Shown here piece by piece: positions 1 to 12,600 of a stretch of 64,000 nucleotides of DNA (position 1 is the stretch's first letter; every line of letters starts with the position of its first letter). The notes beneath the pieces are model-generated. The model saw nothing but the letters and a program-made list of their open reading frames with translations, had not been told where the DNA came from and searched no databases. The position numbers were made by a program, and so were the translations under genes. The DNA comes from Bimastos eiseni. Lineage: Eukaryota > Annelida > Clitellata > Crassiclitellata > Lumbricidae. The stretch spans positions 8,310,415 through 8,374,414 of the forward strand of contig OY365807.1 of NCBI GenBank assembly GCA_959347315.1. The letters run 5' to 3'.

Positions 1-719
1 TCATTTGTTCATTCATTCATTTGATCGATCATTCATCCATTCATGCATTCAATCAATCATTCACTCGTTCGTTAGTTCATTCGTTCGTTCATTCATTACT
101 GTATTCATTCGTCCGTTCGTTCGTTCTTTCGATCGTTAATTTGTTCCACGGCTTCATCGGATTACGTTCCCATTTCTCAGTTGATGTCACAAAGTCATGC
201 ATGGCAGCCTACTCTCGGCTGCAGAGGATGTCAACGGATGCCAGTCTCAGCGGATGGATAATCTGGAGCTGAGATGCAGAAGAGAGAGGGTGACCATAGC
301 AATTGTCTGCGCAACGCTTCACTAACTCCCGGTCACACACTGTGGCGCCAGTCTTCTGACTAGGCGCTCGGCGAGACTCTGCGCGACTCGGCGCGTCGAT
401 AACTTTTAGGACATCAAACGAACGATGCGTGACCTTCTGCGCGATGAAGCCACGCATCAGCGGCCACCGGACTACCCGCCAAGATAAGAAACGCCCTACC
501 ACGACGAAAAGCGATAACTACTGTCCGACTTGTCTTGGCGTTTCCCAACAGCGTCCCAGATGCCACTGATGTCACCGCTGCTGTTGTCGTCGTCGTTGCT
601 GCTGATAATAGAACCCGGAGTCAATCTTTGAGGAATTTACGACTGACTTAGAGACTGGTTTCGACTTGGCGGTTGAACGGCGGCGGTAGACAGCGGTAGG
701 CGGCAGTGACGGCGCAGAG

Positions 720-864
720 GACTATCTGACGTTGTTGTTGTTGCTGTTGCTGCTGCTTATGATGACGACGATGATGATGGTGGTGGTGGCGTTGGTGGTT
801 GTGCTGGTGGTGATGGCAGTGATGATGATGATGATGATGATGATGACGATGATGATGATGCTGA

Positions 865-896
<32 letters not shown>

Positions 897-965
897 ATTA
901 CGAGGGTGTTGTCGTTGGTGATGATGATGATCATGGAATTGATGATGCTGATGATGGCGGTGGTA
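720..965. repeat. (GAT/TGC/TGG)n trinucleotide tract
   Basis: Imperfect GAT, TGG and TGC trinucleotides. Predicted poly-His, poly-Met and similar proteins here are artefacts of the repeat. Confidence 0.9.
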
Positions 966-1194
966 GTGATGAACACTGAACAGGGTGATCATTTAGCGCA
1001 CTTTCAAGGCCATTTCGAGTGTTGCACAGTCGATACAACTTGACAACACCTCAGACTATCTACTTACTCCCCTACAAAAAAGCTCTGCATCTTTCTGAGT
1101 TTTAATAAATAGAGTGTCCAATGGAGTTGGTCTCTTATCAGACGTAAATGAACAAGCACTGACTGACCACTTATGAAGGAGGCAAACAGCGGTC

Positions 1195-1325
1195 ATCCAC
1201 TCCCCATCCACTCCAAAATTACTCCCCATCCACTCACCATCCACTCCCCAATTATTCCCCATCCACTTCCATTCCACTCCCCATCCACTCCCCATCTACT
1301 TCCAATCCACTCCCCATCCAGTCCT
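1195..1325. repeat. CACTCCCCATC minisatellite
   Basis: About ten imperfect copies of an 11-bp unit with CACC, TTCC and ATTATT variants. Confidence 0.85.
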
Positions 1326-2881
1326 CATTCAATTCAGCTGCCCACAGAGCATATACTATGACCACAACGTCTCGAGTCACTCGTACGACTGCAAATACAG
1401 TGCGAAATATGCTTGATTTTAATTGATATAGCGCCGATCTTCATTGACCCTGTCCACCAGACGTTGGGTTGCCGGATACATGTGCGTCCAAAGGAGGACA
1501 CAGAAAGACGTAAAGGAGGACAAAGGAGGCTTACATGTTTCATTCCTAAGGAACTAAGGAACGAAGTAACAGCGAGGAAATAAAATAATCACTTTAACCA
1601 TTGACAACAGTCCTTGGTAGATACATTGTAATCAAGGACCTTTTATGAACAGGACTGGAAAGTCCCTTTATGTAACGTCACTAGTTTTGGGGCGATAATC
1701 GGGAGCAAGAAATTTTCACATAACCATTGATCTAATCGAAAACCACTGATCTGCCATTGAGCTATATAAATTAAATAATTCATCAATTCAACCATTCTGT
1801 GAGTCATTCAGTGAGTCTGAGTCAGCGAACTGGTCGGGTGTGTCGGTAAATGAATGAGACAGTTAGTCAGGAAACCAATCACAGTGACTCGTTAAGTCAG
1901 TCAGCGTCAGGCCGAATTCCTGCTGGTCGAACCGAAGCCCGTCTTGCACTTGGGACTAATATGGAAAGGAGACGAAGCCGACAAAAACTGCCTTTACACG
2001 TATGACTACACCCTGGACCTCTTCAGGACAAATCGGCAGTCGCTTTTGTCTTTGTCAATTATTATATAGAACTTTCAACATAAATATAATGTTTTCAAAA
2101 GAATATCTGTTGACTGAAGTAGCATAGATTTAGATGTAATTTAAATCGTTACACATGTCCGACCAGTCATCGCCAGCGATGTATAAGAAAAGACGATCAA
2201 TGACTGCCGGACACAATGCGGCTTCATAATTATCCCTTCCATTATTAGTCCCAACTTGCACGATTTTTTCATTCGTCATCTGCCGTTACACTTGATTATT
2301 ATTCCTGTTTCCTGTTTCTCTTCTTCCATTGCTTCTTCTTCCTGTTTCTACTTCTTCTGTTTCTTCGTGTTCTTTTTCGTCTCTCAAGTATTTTTTATCG
2401 ATAAACTGTCAGTCAGTCGTTGAAGCGTTATCAGGTCGAACTCGTTCGTTCGAATGATAAAATCCAACGACTGATTGTTTTTATGTGCCAACCATTACCC
2501 GAATAGCCTCGGACTAAATCATGAAGTCGGAAAGGAAGGCACGAGGACGGAGCTACGAGGGTGAAGGATCATCAGGAAGAAAACGAGGGAAAAGAAGTAA
2601 GGAAGAAGATGTAGATGAGGCGGAAGAGAAAGGATAAGAGTGTGAATGAACAAGTGGAAACGGATGAGGCGATGCGAGAGTGGGTGAAAAACCAAGGAGA
2701 AGAGGAAGAGGAGGGAAAAGAGGTGAAAGGAATAAGATGTTGAGGAGGAAGAGAAAGAGAAAGATGAAGAGTTTGGGGAACACGAGGAAAAGGATACGGA
2801 AGAGGAGGAGGAGGAGGAGGAAGAGGGAAAAGTGGAGAATGATCGACCGTTGTATCGAGACAAGTAAAAGAAAAGTACACG

Positions 2882-2920
2882 GCCTTTCACGGCCTTTCCT
2901 TCAGAAAGGCCGTGAAAGGC
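2882..2920. other. Perfect 17-bp stem-loop
   Basis: GCCTTTCACGGCCTTTC, loop CTTCA, then its exact reverse complement GAAAGGCCGTGAAAGGC. It lies in non-coding DNA downstream of BMP5-8. Confidence 0.95.
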
Positions 2921-4617
2921 GATCGATGCGCGTCGATAAATGGTTTATCTAATCGAGTTTCGTGATTTAATCAATCCAGGCATATGCTGGAGTTATAATC
3001 TCTGTGTCCTTGATAGGATTTATATAGCGCCATAAAAAAGAATCTCGGAGATTGAGATTAGTAATGCCACCACAGCAGTATTGTCTCATAACACCATCAC
3101 GAATTAGCTATGTACAGGATAATATTAGGAACTGTTCGCCATGGTAAATTAAATTGAGGTAAGATAAGAGTAGCAAATCTCACTATGTTGACATTTTGCC
3201 TGTGTTTGATGTGCTAGTGAGATTCTACACAACACAGGTTCTTTGATGCTAAATTCTGGTTACATGGGTTTGTGTATGTGTGGTTGGAGATCTGTATAAT
3301 AATCGGATGTTCATTGCTTAATCCACATGCAAATCTTGTTAGGAATTGTCTCCGACTAACTTATTCTTGTACATTATTCGCCAGGCGGCTGCGTTGTTAA
3401 ATCGGATGTACAACGTGATGGACGCCTACATGTCTGTTAATCTCTTTCTATGATTGTCAATTAGTCCTTTTGTTTGAATGTCTGTTAACCTCCTTCTTTG
3501 AATCTCGATTGGTCTATATTTCTTCGAGCTTATATTAATATATTTCCTTGACTGTACCTCTTAGTCACTAGGGTAATAAAGACAATTCAGCTCAGTTTGT
3601 CGGTTGCAAGCTACGATGCTGGACAAAACGGTTTAGCATTAGTATCTTTCTTTGAATGACTGTTTAATCGATTGCCAAGTGGTCTAAGATGGGTACGTTC
3701 GGGCTAAAATAAGCAATATATACACAGAGCGTGAAATCGGGTAATAAAATTACTATATAAGGAACGCACTCACTTGTTCAAAACTATTATCCGCAGTAAC
3801 TGTTGCCTTCATGAAGATTGTTCAGATGCAATAGAGCCAATAAGTTAAGGCGCAAAAACGACAATGGAAATTCATCAACAGGATATGACGTACAACCTTG
3901 TGACGAAGAACCACATTGCTATCCAAAATTTGGCTGCTCAAACGGTTACCATGGACACAAGTGAACATGCCGCCAACTCGCTTTTCCATGACAGGCACTC
4001 GTGATAAATTCACACCCTACTTCTACTCTTGTTCTGCGTCTTACATCTGCTCTTGTTGACTGTTCATCTCTGTTGCAAGCCCTAGTTGTATAACTATGTC
4101 CATTATTCTCTTCCATCATTCGGTAGATGGCGTCTCGTCTGCATTTTTCAGTAGTCTGCATGAGATTCCGATCGACTAACTTCGACTGATATTTCTGTTT
4201 TCATTCCCAAACTAAATTTCGACGATAAGTCGACTCCGGTTTACCTCGGGTTTAGCCGTTAAGAAGACCTAAACCCATTAGGCAATTATTTTGTTGTAGG
4301 TCTACCTTCTTTCAAATCTCATTCCATGATAAAATAACCTGCTGCCCCCTTTCGGTCATCCTCATATTCCTTTCCTCGTCTGCCTTTTTCCTTTCTTCTC
4401 CAACGCCCTCTATACTTCCTCCTCCTCCATCCTTCATCCTTCTCCTCCATGTCCTCCTCCTGTTCCTTCATTCATTTGTCCTCCTGCTCTTATCCCTCAG
4501 CCATCCTCTTCTTTCTCTTCTTCCTCTTTCAGTGTGAATTCATAGGTTGCTGATGGTCATTATAGTATCATATGTTCCTCTGATACGTCGGATGTTGTGG
4601 ATGACCGTTGAACCGTT

Positions 4618-4706
4618 GAAACCAAGGATCACTCCTTGGTTTCATCTGACCGGAGGATCCAACGACGAGGGCTCGTCGTTCGCCTACAGTTCAACCGGAA
4701 GTTGAA
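4618..4706. other. Three consecutive perfect hairpins
   Basis: GAAACCAAGGA/TCCTTGGTTTC around TCAC (4618-4643), AACGACGA/TCGTCGTT around GGGC (4661-4680), TTCAAC/GTTGAA around CGGAA (4690-4706). Confidence 0.9.
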
Positions 4707-5235
4707 AGCCGCACATGCACTTCGACGAATAATTGAACTACATGTGATACGTCATAGGTAATTATGTAACGCACAGACAGACAGCGAAGCAGACAAACAG
4801 ACCTTCAAATAGGCAGACAGGTAGAAAGGCAGAGAGACAGTAAGGCAGAGAAACCTAGACAAAGACAGACAGAAAAACAGAGACAGAAAGACAAAAAGGC
4901 TGAAACCAAAGAGAGACAATCAGAGAGGCAGAATAAGAGACAGACAGTATAGAGACAGACAGGCAAGGTTTCCGCTGGTCAGAAGACATCGTCGGAGGCC
5001 AGAGTACATGGCTGCGGATTGGATCTCTGACACCCCTACTCTAAACGAAAAAATCCCAGCCAAAACCGACGAATAATTCAAGACATCTGACCTAGCACCA
5101 GAAACCCCAAGATAGAAGTTATTGAACAAATTCTGCATTTAGATAATTATAATCCGTCGAAATAACAGTTAAGTCGTTCGATGAACACCTGGACAAATAT
5201 ATATATACATAATATATATATATATATATATATAT

Positions 5236-5465
5236 CAGAGACGTAACAAGGTTTTGAAAAGTGGGGGGGCATAATTTAAAAAATATTGCGCAAAGCGGAA
5301 AAATTTTTTTTGCCCTCCCACCTTTTGAATTTTGCCCCCCCAGAAATTTGAAAAGTATTCTTAAAATTCCATTGGATAAACATAAAAAAGAACCGATTGG
5401 GGGGCACATGGGGGGCACCAAAACTGGGGGCCGCTGCCCCCTGACCCCCGCTTGTTACACCCCTG
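5236..5465. mobile_element. hAT-like MITE inserted in (TA)n
   Basis: The termini are CAGAGACGTAACAAG and, in reverse complement, CAGGGGTGTAACAAG (12 of 15). It has an interior of G- and C-runs. Eight bases of ATATATAT lie on each side, but since the site is a TA microsatellite the duplication is not diagnostic. Confidence 0.7.
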
Positions 5466-5569
5466 ATATATATACGTATGTACCTACATATATAACATAA
5501 TAAACACATTCCTCGCCACAAATTAGCAGAAACGGATATATATTTATATGCGTATGCATAATATGTCAA

Positions 5570-5970
5570 TATTATGCATATATCGTATGAGAGCTACAGT
5601 GAGAGGAAATTTCAGCAGAAAGGTGAAGAAAAGAATGAATATGTATTTACTTTTATGGAGCGTGGTGCCTTCCGGATCAGAGACATGGGTGACAGAATTT
5701 TTTCAAAATCTAGACATGGAGACGAATGTATGGATAAATTAATCATCTGGACAGATTATAAAACAAAGATAGAAATGATGGAATTGAATGGAGAAGAAGG
5801 AACCCTGATACCCACAATGAGAGACAAAGGAAACGGATTGGACAAACGCTGAGAGGAGACTCACAACTGGGAAGGAACATGAGGGGAGGTGGATAAAAGG
5901 AAGACCAAGATAGATGACAGATGGATATGGAAAGCTTAAAGAAGAGGCCCAACGGCGAGAAGAGTGACTT
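5570..5970 (+). pseudogene. Decayed LINE reverse-transcriptase C-terminus (RTE-like), tentative
   Basis: Fragments such as GSETWVT and, in another frame, WIKGRPR...MTDGY resemble the YGSETW and GRPxxRWxDD landmarks downstream of the reverse transcriptase in RTE-type and related LINEs. Frames are broken. It could be chance. Confidence 0.35.
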
Positions 5971-6357
5971 GAAGAGTGAGATATATATATATATATATAT
6001 CATATATATATATATCATATAATATATATATAATATACATATACATGCATATATATACATATATATATACATGTATAGATATAATCCAGACTTTGTTGTC
6101 AACCCGTATCTATCCATCCATCCATGCGTCCATTCATCCTCTCATACTTCCATCCATCAAGCAATCTTTATCCACATGTCTTTCTATAGCTCTCATTCAC
6201 TATACTCTATATCCTCGTTTCTTCATGTCTATCCATCTTATATTTATCTACAGAGTTTATCATCTCTATTTCCTCTGGTGAAGAGTTCGGTCCCCATAAC
6301 CTGGCCTTGACCTCGGTCAATCCCTGACCTTGGCGCTCGGCCTTGGCCTTGGCCTGT

Positions 6358-6615
6358 TCAATGACATCCGCAGGCTCGGACAACCATGTTTCGGTACTTC
6401 TTGAGGATGACGTTGGAGTTGTCGTCGAAGTAGAGAACGGAGAGAGCGGACAGCTTCGTCGGCGCACAGCATGGCTTCGGAACGGACGACGGGTTCATCA
6501 TGTAGGCCATGGTCTGGACGATGGCGTGGTTCGTGGCGTTGTGTGCGTCCAGGAGGGAGACACAATCGCCATCGCAGTAGTAGGCAGCATAGCCCTCTGG
6601 AGCGATGATCCAGTC
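6358..6615 (-). CDS. bmp5-8: BMP5-8 exon 6: TGF-beta cystine-knot domain and stop
   Basis: Acceptor TATTGTAG|GAC. Encodes 85 residues, from [18 protein letters not shown] through [31 protein letters not shown] and [18 protein letters not shown], then TGA. Six of the seven knot cysteines are here. The loop after the third cysteine ([12 protein letters not shown]) is one residue shorter than the vertebrate form. An open frame shifted by one in the same place is only a shadow. Confidence 0.97.
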   Translation of the reverse strand, partial: DWIIAPEGYAAYYCDGDCVSLLDAHNATNHAIVQTMAYMMNPSSVPKPCCAPTKLSALSVLYFDDNSNVILKKYRNMVVRACGCH

Positions 6616-9600
6616 CTACAATACCACCATTCGACAACGAATTCAACACCTGACTAATCGTAATCTTGCATGTATATAACGGCACTTCCGGACAAAGTTT
6701 TCGTCTCCATGTCTCTCTGTAGCAGAGAGCGACACGGTGATGGGGAAGGTGGTAATACTGCGGTGTCGAAGTCCAAAGAGGCGGAAATATCGTGGGAACG
6801 GCAATTACGTCTACGGTATTACGGTGGATATGGAAATACAAGCGTGATTATTACCGAGGCAACGGTTTCATTGCCTTCTCCACTGTTGCAATGAACTAAC
6901 CATTAAGTTAAACAAAGTCCATATTCATTGAAATCGTTGAATATTCGACATGTTTTTACATAAGCATTTCTTATCTTGCTCTTTGCTTCTTTGGAATGGG
7001 ATGGGGACAAGGTAGGAATAGGGGGATTAACTAATGGGGACTAAATGGGATGGGAACAGACCTGAGGAAATGGAGAGAAATTTGTCCTCATGCCACACTC
7101 TAACAGTTAGAACCTGGAACTAGAGCTATAGTATGGAAGACCAGTTTTGTTTGATGCCGTTGACCCATGTTATGTTTAATGTTACGCCTTTTATTTTCGT
7201 CAAGAACTGATGTCAGCGTATAGGCTACGGGCATAACAACTTTCTGGACGGAGCCGTAACGTGGGCCTAAGCATTTGAGGGGCAGTCAGAACTCCAAGGA
7301 CTAAGGACCTAATGGTGTCACGTGTCTTCAGAGACTCCCGAACGAATCATTATTATTTTTCCCCCGAGGTACATATGATCTCTCGGGATTCAAAAAATAA
7401 AATTAAAATTTTATTATTATTATTATTATTTTTGTTGTTGTTATTTTTATATTATTTTATTATTATTATTAATTATTGTTATTATTATATTTATATGAAT
7501 ATTAATAGATTAATTATTGTTATTATTATAATTATATGAATATTTAAAGAGCGCAAGTCAATATAATAATTAAAATTATGCACAGCATATTATACGCCTT
7601 TTTAATTATAATGCATAAACACAACACAGCTATAATAACATTACTACATAATTCATATAAATCGACTCTGTTCTGGGTTTTTGTTGAATGGACTGATATG
7701 GCCCATAAAATCGTTTCTTATAATCTGGTTTTTAAACATTAATGTCGATACTATAGCAACGAGTGTGGACAAATATTGTTGTATGACCACGATTCACGCT
7801 TTGGTTTGAATCGTCCATATGAAAAAAATACCAATTGAAATTAGGCCCTACAACATTTTTGACGGATTACTGACCTGCCATTTGAGGTCCTTGAAGCTTA
7901 CTTTAAGCGTCCGTATTTGGCATTTACGCTCCTGCTTGTTGGCTGAAAAGTGAAGAACATTGGCAGTGTTTAGTAAGAAATCAGGTATATATGAAATAAA
8001 ATATGAACTAAGAGGGAAGAAGATGAGATATCATGAAGTGATGTAATAAGCAGTCAGGAATGCCTTAAAGTCTGAGAGATTCATAAATTAAAACGATGTC
8101 GACAAATTTAAGGATAGTCAGATTTAGAACCCTCGGAAAGCGATCATGAAGTCAAGTAGATTAGGTAGGCTACTTAAGTAGGAGAGTCAGGGAGTGACTA
8201 AAGTGAAATTAAGAAACAAAGAGGTTAAAAATTAAAAATAGGTTACAAATTCAGAATATTATGAAGTCAAAGAGATTCAGAGGTCATTATTTATAAGGCT
8301 ATTGTATCAGTTTTTCCTCTTCCCAACTGGCGCATTAGAATAGCTAATAAATAGAATTTCAAGGAATGGCAGGGAGGTCCCACGAGTGGCTTGAAATTTC
8401 AGGAATGGCAAAGGAATTTCAGGAAGGCTGGAATTTCCAGGAATGTTAGTTAATTTCCAGGAATGGTTGGAAATTTCAGGAAAGCAGGCAATCTCTAATA
8501 ATGATAGACTTTGATATTCATTTTCCGGAATGTCTAGGTGGGAATCTCTATGAGTGGTTGGGATGTTTAGAAATAACTGTGAATTGGTAAGAAAAATGGC
8601 TGGGAATCACCAGTATTGAATTGGTATTTCGGTAATTTACAAAAATCCAATGATTGGGAATTTCCAGGAATGCAGAAGAATTTCTATGAGAGGTTGGGAA
8701 TATTCTATAAAATCTGAGATTGCCTGAGGAATAATGATTGGGCACGCAGCTACTTTCCATCAGAACTTACTTCTGTACCAAATCTGGTGATCGTCGTTTT
8801 GTGGACTCGAATCTTGTTGCCTCGTTGTTCGTCTGTTCTTGTTGTTGTTGTTGTTGTTGTCTGCTGATCTTTTTCGTCGTGTTGCCATCGTTGTCGATGT
8901 TGTTGTCGGTGTGTGGTCGGGGTTATTTTTGAAGAAGGCGACCAAGAAGACCTGCTTATCAGGTGAATCATTGCTACCAATGAGACCAACGGACGACGGA
9001 TCGACCAGCTCACCTACAAACCCACACACAAACCACACATACATAGAAACATACATGCATAGTACATACACGTATACATATGTTGTATATACATATACAC
9101 ATACACACATGCTTAAAAGTACATACATATATGCATACCAATGATGATGACAATGATGATTGCAACAATCAAAGATAGTGTTAATGGTGGCTAACTAGCT
9201 AACTCTTCCACTTGTGTACTTACTCAGTTACTTAGTTGCTAGCAATGACTGCTGGTCAATACGATGTGTTTATGCATTCATTCATTCATTCATTCATTCA
9301 TTACAGAGATTTATATAGCGCCCCTTCAAGGCTACTACTCAGGAGCTCTCCCAACCCCGGCACGGCTGAAAGAGCAGTTTGAAGGCGGGTATAAAAGGAG
9401 TCTGAGTGGACTATGGCGACAACCACAACGCCAACGGGAGTGTGTTCCAGAGCGAGTGTCCAACCACAGAGAAGGCACGATTCTGTTTAGTAGTTGTACG
9501 GGTAAATGGGACAATGAGCAAGCCTCGCTCAGTAGAGCGTAGAGAGCGGCGACCAGTACACTCATAGTAGAGTAACAGATATCGAAAAAATAGGCAGGGG

Positions 9601-12600
9601 CGAGACCTAGCAAGGACCGCCATACCAAAGAGATGCATGCTTGTTTGTACGTCTGTATGAAAGTATACGCATTAATTTGTATAATGCTGATGGTTGTCAG
9701 TGCGACCTCTGTGATTGAAGACGTGGATTCGGAGTCCTTCGTTCCTATTCGGTGACGTCATCCATTGTGACGTCATGCGCGTCAGGTTGATGTCAATCCA
9801 TCCGCTCCGACTGGAAAGCAGCGTCACCCGCTGCTCCAACGACTGCTGCTGAGAAGGATCTCTGAAAAACAAATGCAACTCATTGCATACGTATGAAATC
9901 ATATATGCATTAATGCACGAATGCATGTTTATATGTGCATACATGTCTGTATGTAGCCCATGTATATGAAAATATTTGCATGTGTGTAAATGTATTTACA
10001 TTACAAGTATTATATGCATGTACAGGAACGTGAATATATGTATGCATGCATGTATGTATGTAGCTATGTATGTAAAGTTTGGATTATTTAAAGCTATTGT
10101 TAAACATTTGTTATGTAAGGATTCTACCGCATCTTTCCATAGCTTTCCATCTTATGGAATGCACAATGAGTGTGATAATTATGTGGCGTTCTGCCGCCCG
10201 AGCGCCTGCCTAGCGCTAACGGACGGTGTCGACCCCAGCTCGCTGACACGCCTGGAGTCGCCCGAGTCACTTTCTTACCAAATCTCAATGCTAATGGTTA
10301 CTCTCTATATCTACCAGGATGTTCACTATCACCAGGCAAGATTAGGGACGGGTTTCTTCTCCAAGAAAGGTAACACGGCTCGAATTAGTAACGAGGTCTG
10401 ACTCTGCCTAGTTCGCGGTCGCCGGATGGGCAACGTTCTGAGGATGGCCTTACTCAAAACAGGGTTCATAATCATACCGGCAGGAGTCTTCCTCGCCTTG
10501 CATACCTTCCAAGCTACTAGCCTCGTCTTCCTCTACCTCTACCTGATGTCGTACCGTTCAGCATCTTGTGACTCTGAAACTATCGCCATTTAGGGACACC
10601 AAACGTTCTCTTAAGTTACGAGGTTCAGACATATTTGAAACAAGTCCATAAGCCATTTCGGCCTATACAATTATCGGTAGCTAAATCCAACGTCTTATAC
10701 TCTTAGACATTACTGTCCCCAACTCTCTAACCTCTGTCGTCCTAGACACACCAGTCTCACAGCACTTCGTCATATCATGCTAGACACTTAGCTATCACGT
10801 CTTCTGCTCAACACGTATCTCTCGATCTATTTCCGTGTATGGTATAAACGGCCGCACACGTATATTTTGTCATGCACATTTGACTGACTACGTTCCCGTC
10901 CTCTGTGTTAGCAGTTACCCACCAACACTGATATATTCTGCTTCGATAAAAATGACACTGGCATGGTATTCACGGACACTGATAGTGAAGGTCTTCTGTC
11001 TATAACCTTCGCTATCTGCACACAGATCTTCGATCCGACCTACGCACGAGGGGGCCCGACCTCGCACTTTAGTCAGCTCTCAGAACTGTGTGTGACGACA
11101 AACAACCATGTATTCACCTGGGTACCCGATTACCCAAACGTACTCGTATCGATCACTTCGATCACACACGCAAGTAGATACACTTCGGGAAAACGGGAGG
11201 AGTATCTATGACCAACGTAGGTAGCCAACAGTAATATTTACGCATCGATCAATTCTTGGTCTGCTTACTATCTTTACCCTGGGTTTCCGACTGCCCAGAC
11301 TTTCACGTCGGCCTCTTGGCCCATTTCCGTGTGTGGCATACCGGCCTCACACGCATAAGTTATCATGCACACGATTGACCGTCCTCTGCGTTGGCAGTTG
11401 TCCGCCAACACCGTAATATATTCTGATACTCGGGAAACCGGAAGGAGTAACTATGACCAACGTAGGTAACAAACAAGAGTATCTATCGAACGACTATACA
11501 GCCATCAAGAAGAGTTACTCGACTAGTAACCTGAAGGTATCAATCGGCACCAGTGTTTTCTCTTGTTTGTCACGTGCTCTTCTGACGTGTTCACCCTCCA
11601 CGTGTAATTCCAGCGGGTCCTTCGGGAATTTCCCCGATAATTCTATCGAACGTATTCAATGGAGAACTTTCCCCGTATGTGCCAACGTTCCACCGGCAGC
11701 TCTCTCGGTTTGTACGGCTGCTACTGCGGGAATCTACTCGGCTTGCATTTCTTGCGACCACCCGAATTTTCATGTCTCCGACAACCTGGGGAAAACGCGA
11801 GGAGTATCTATGACCGAACTAGGTAGCCAACAAGTATATTCCTCGGTCTGCTTGCATCTGTCATATACTTTAATATCCGATCACCCAGACTCTCACATGT
11901 CTTTAACTCTCATCGACTGCATTTATTCATCCCATCGTAGGAACATATTTGTATTCGTCACCTAGAGATCTGACCAACGGTAATGCACCAACTCTCGTTT
12001 CTCAGACTCGATTCTCTCACAGGCAACTGAGGTAAGTGTCACCACGTTACCTCTATGTTTCACACAGACCTGTATTATTATAATCACTTTCTCTGAAGCA
12101 ATTGTACTCTGTCTCTTATACACTGGAACGAACCACTGGCAGATCTTTCGAGGAAGTCCTCGAAAAGAGATTATGTAGTTAGATCTACAAGAAGAAATTA
12201 GTAGACGCCTCGCGGGGAAACCGCGAGCCAAGATATTGCAACTAGACACACAAGTGAATAGATTTCTGGAAAACGAGAGGAGTAAGTGTGACCGACCTAA
12301 GTAGCCAACAAGAATATTTACCGAAAGACCGTAAGACAATCAAGAAGACATACTGCGGGGACACCGTAAGTACAGATATTACGTTTAGTAACTCAATTAA
12401 AGATACGCGGGGAAACCGCGACCTAAGACATTGCGATCAGACACGCAAATCAACAGATTGCTGGTAAACGGGAGGAGTAAGTATGACCACCGTTAGGTAG
12501 GCAAGCATAGATATTTACGGAAAACCGTAAATAGAAAGAATATGCGGAGACGCCCACAACTGATAAGGTTTTTGGCACCAAAGGGAAATTTCCCTGTATC

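Larger units (their letters stand above)
1..6357. other. Non-coding region downstream of BMP5-8
   Basis: Holds ATTC-type simple repeats (1-130), trinucleotide and minisatellite tracts, polypurine (2520-2840), the hairpins at 2882 and 4618-4706, a MITE (5236) and (TA)n tracts. No exon was recognised. A canonical polyadenylation signal for BMP5-8 was not found by eye. Confidence 0.6.

Noticed and set aside
6317..6841. 174-aa minus-strand open frame
   Set aside because: Frame-shifted shadow of BMP exon 6; the true frame gives the cystine knot.
9749..9776. Two CRE sites (TGACGTCA) close together
   Set aside because: They lie inside BMP5-8 coding exon 3, so the bases are explained by the protein; not called regulatory.
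11453..11965. 170-aa open frame in the repeat array
   Set aside because: Not preserved between repeat units and no recognisable domain.
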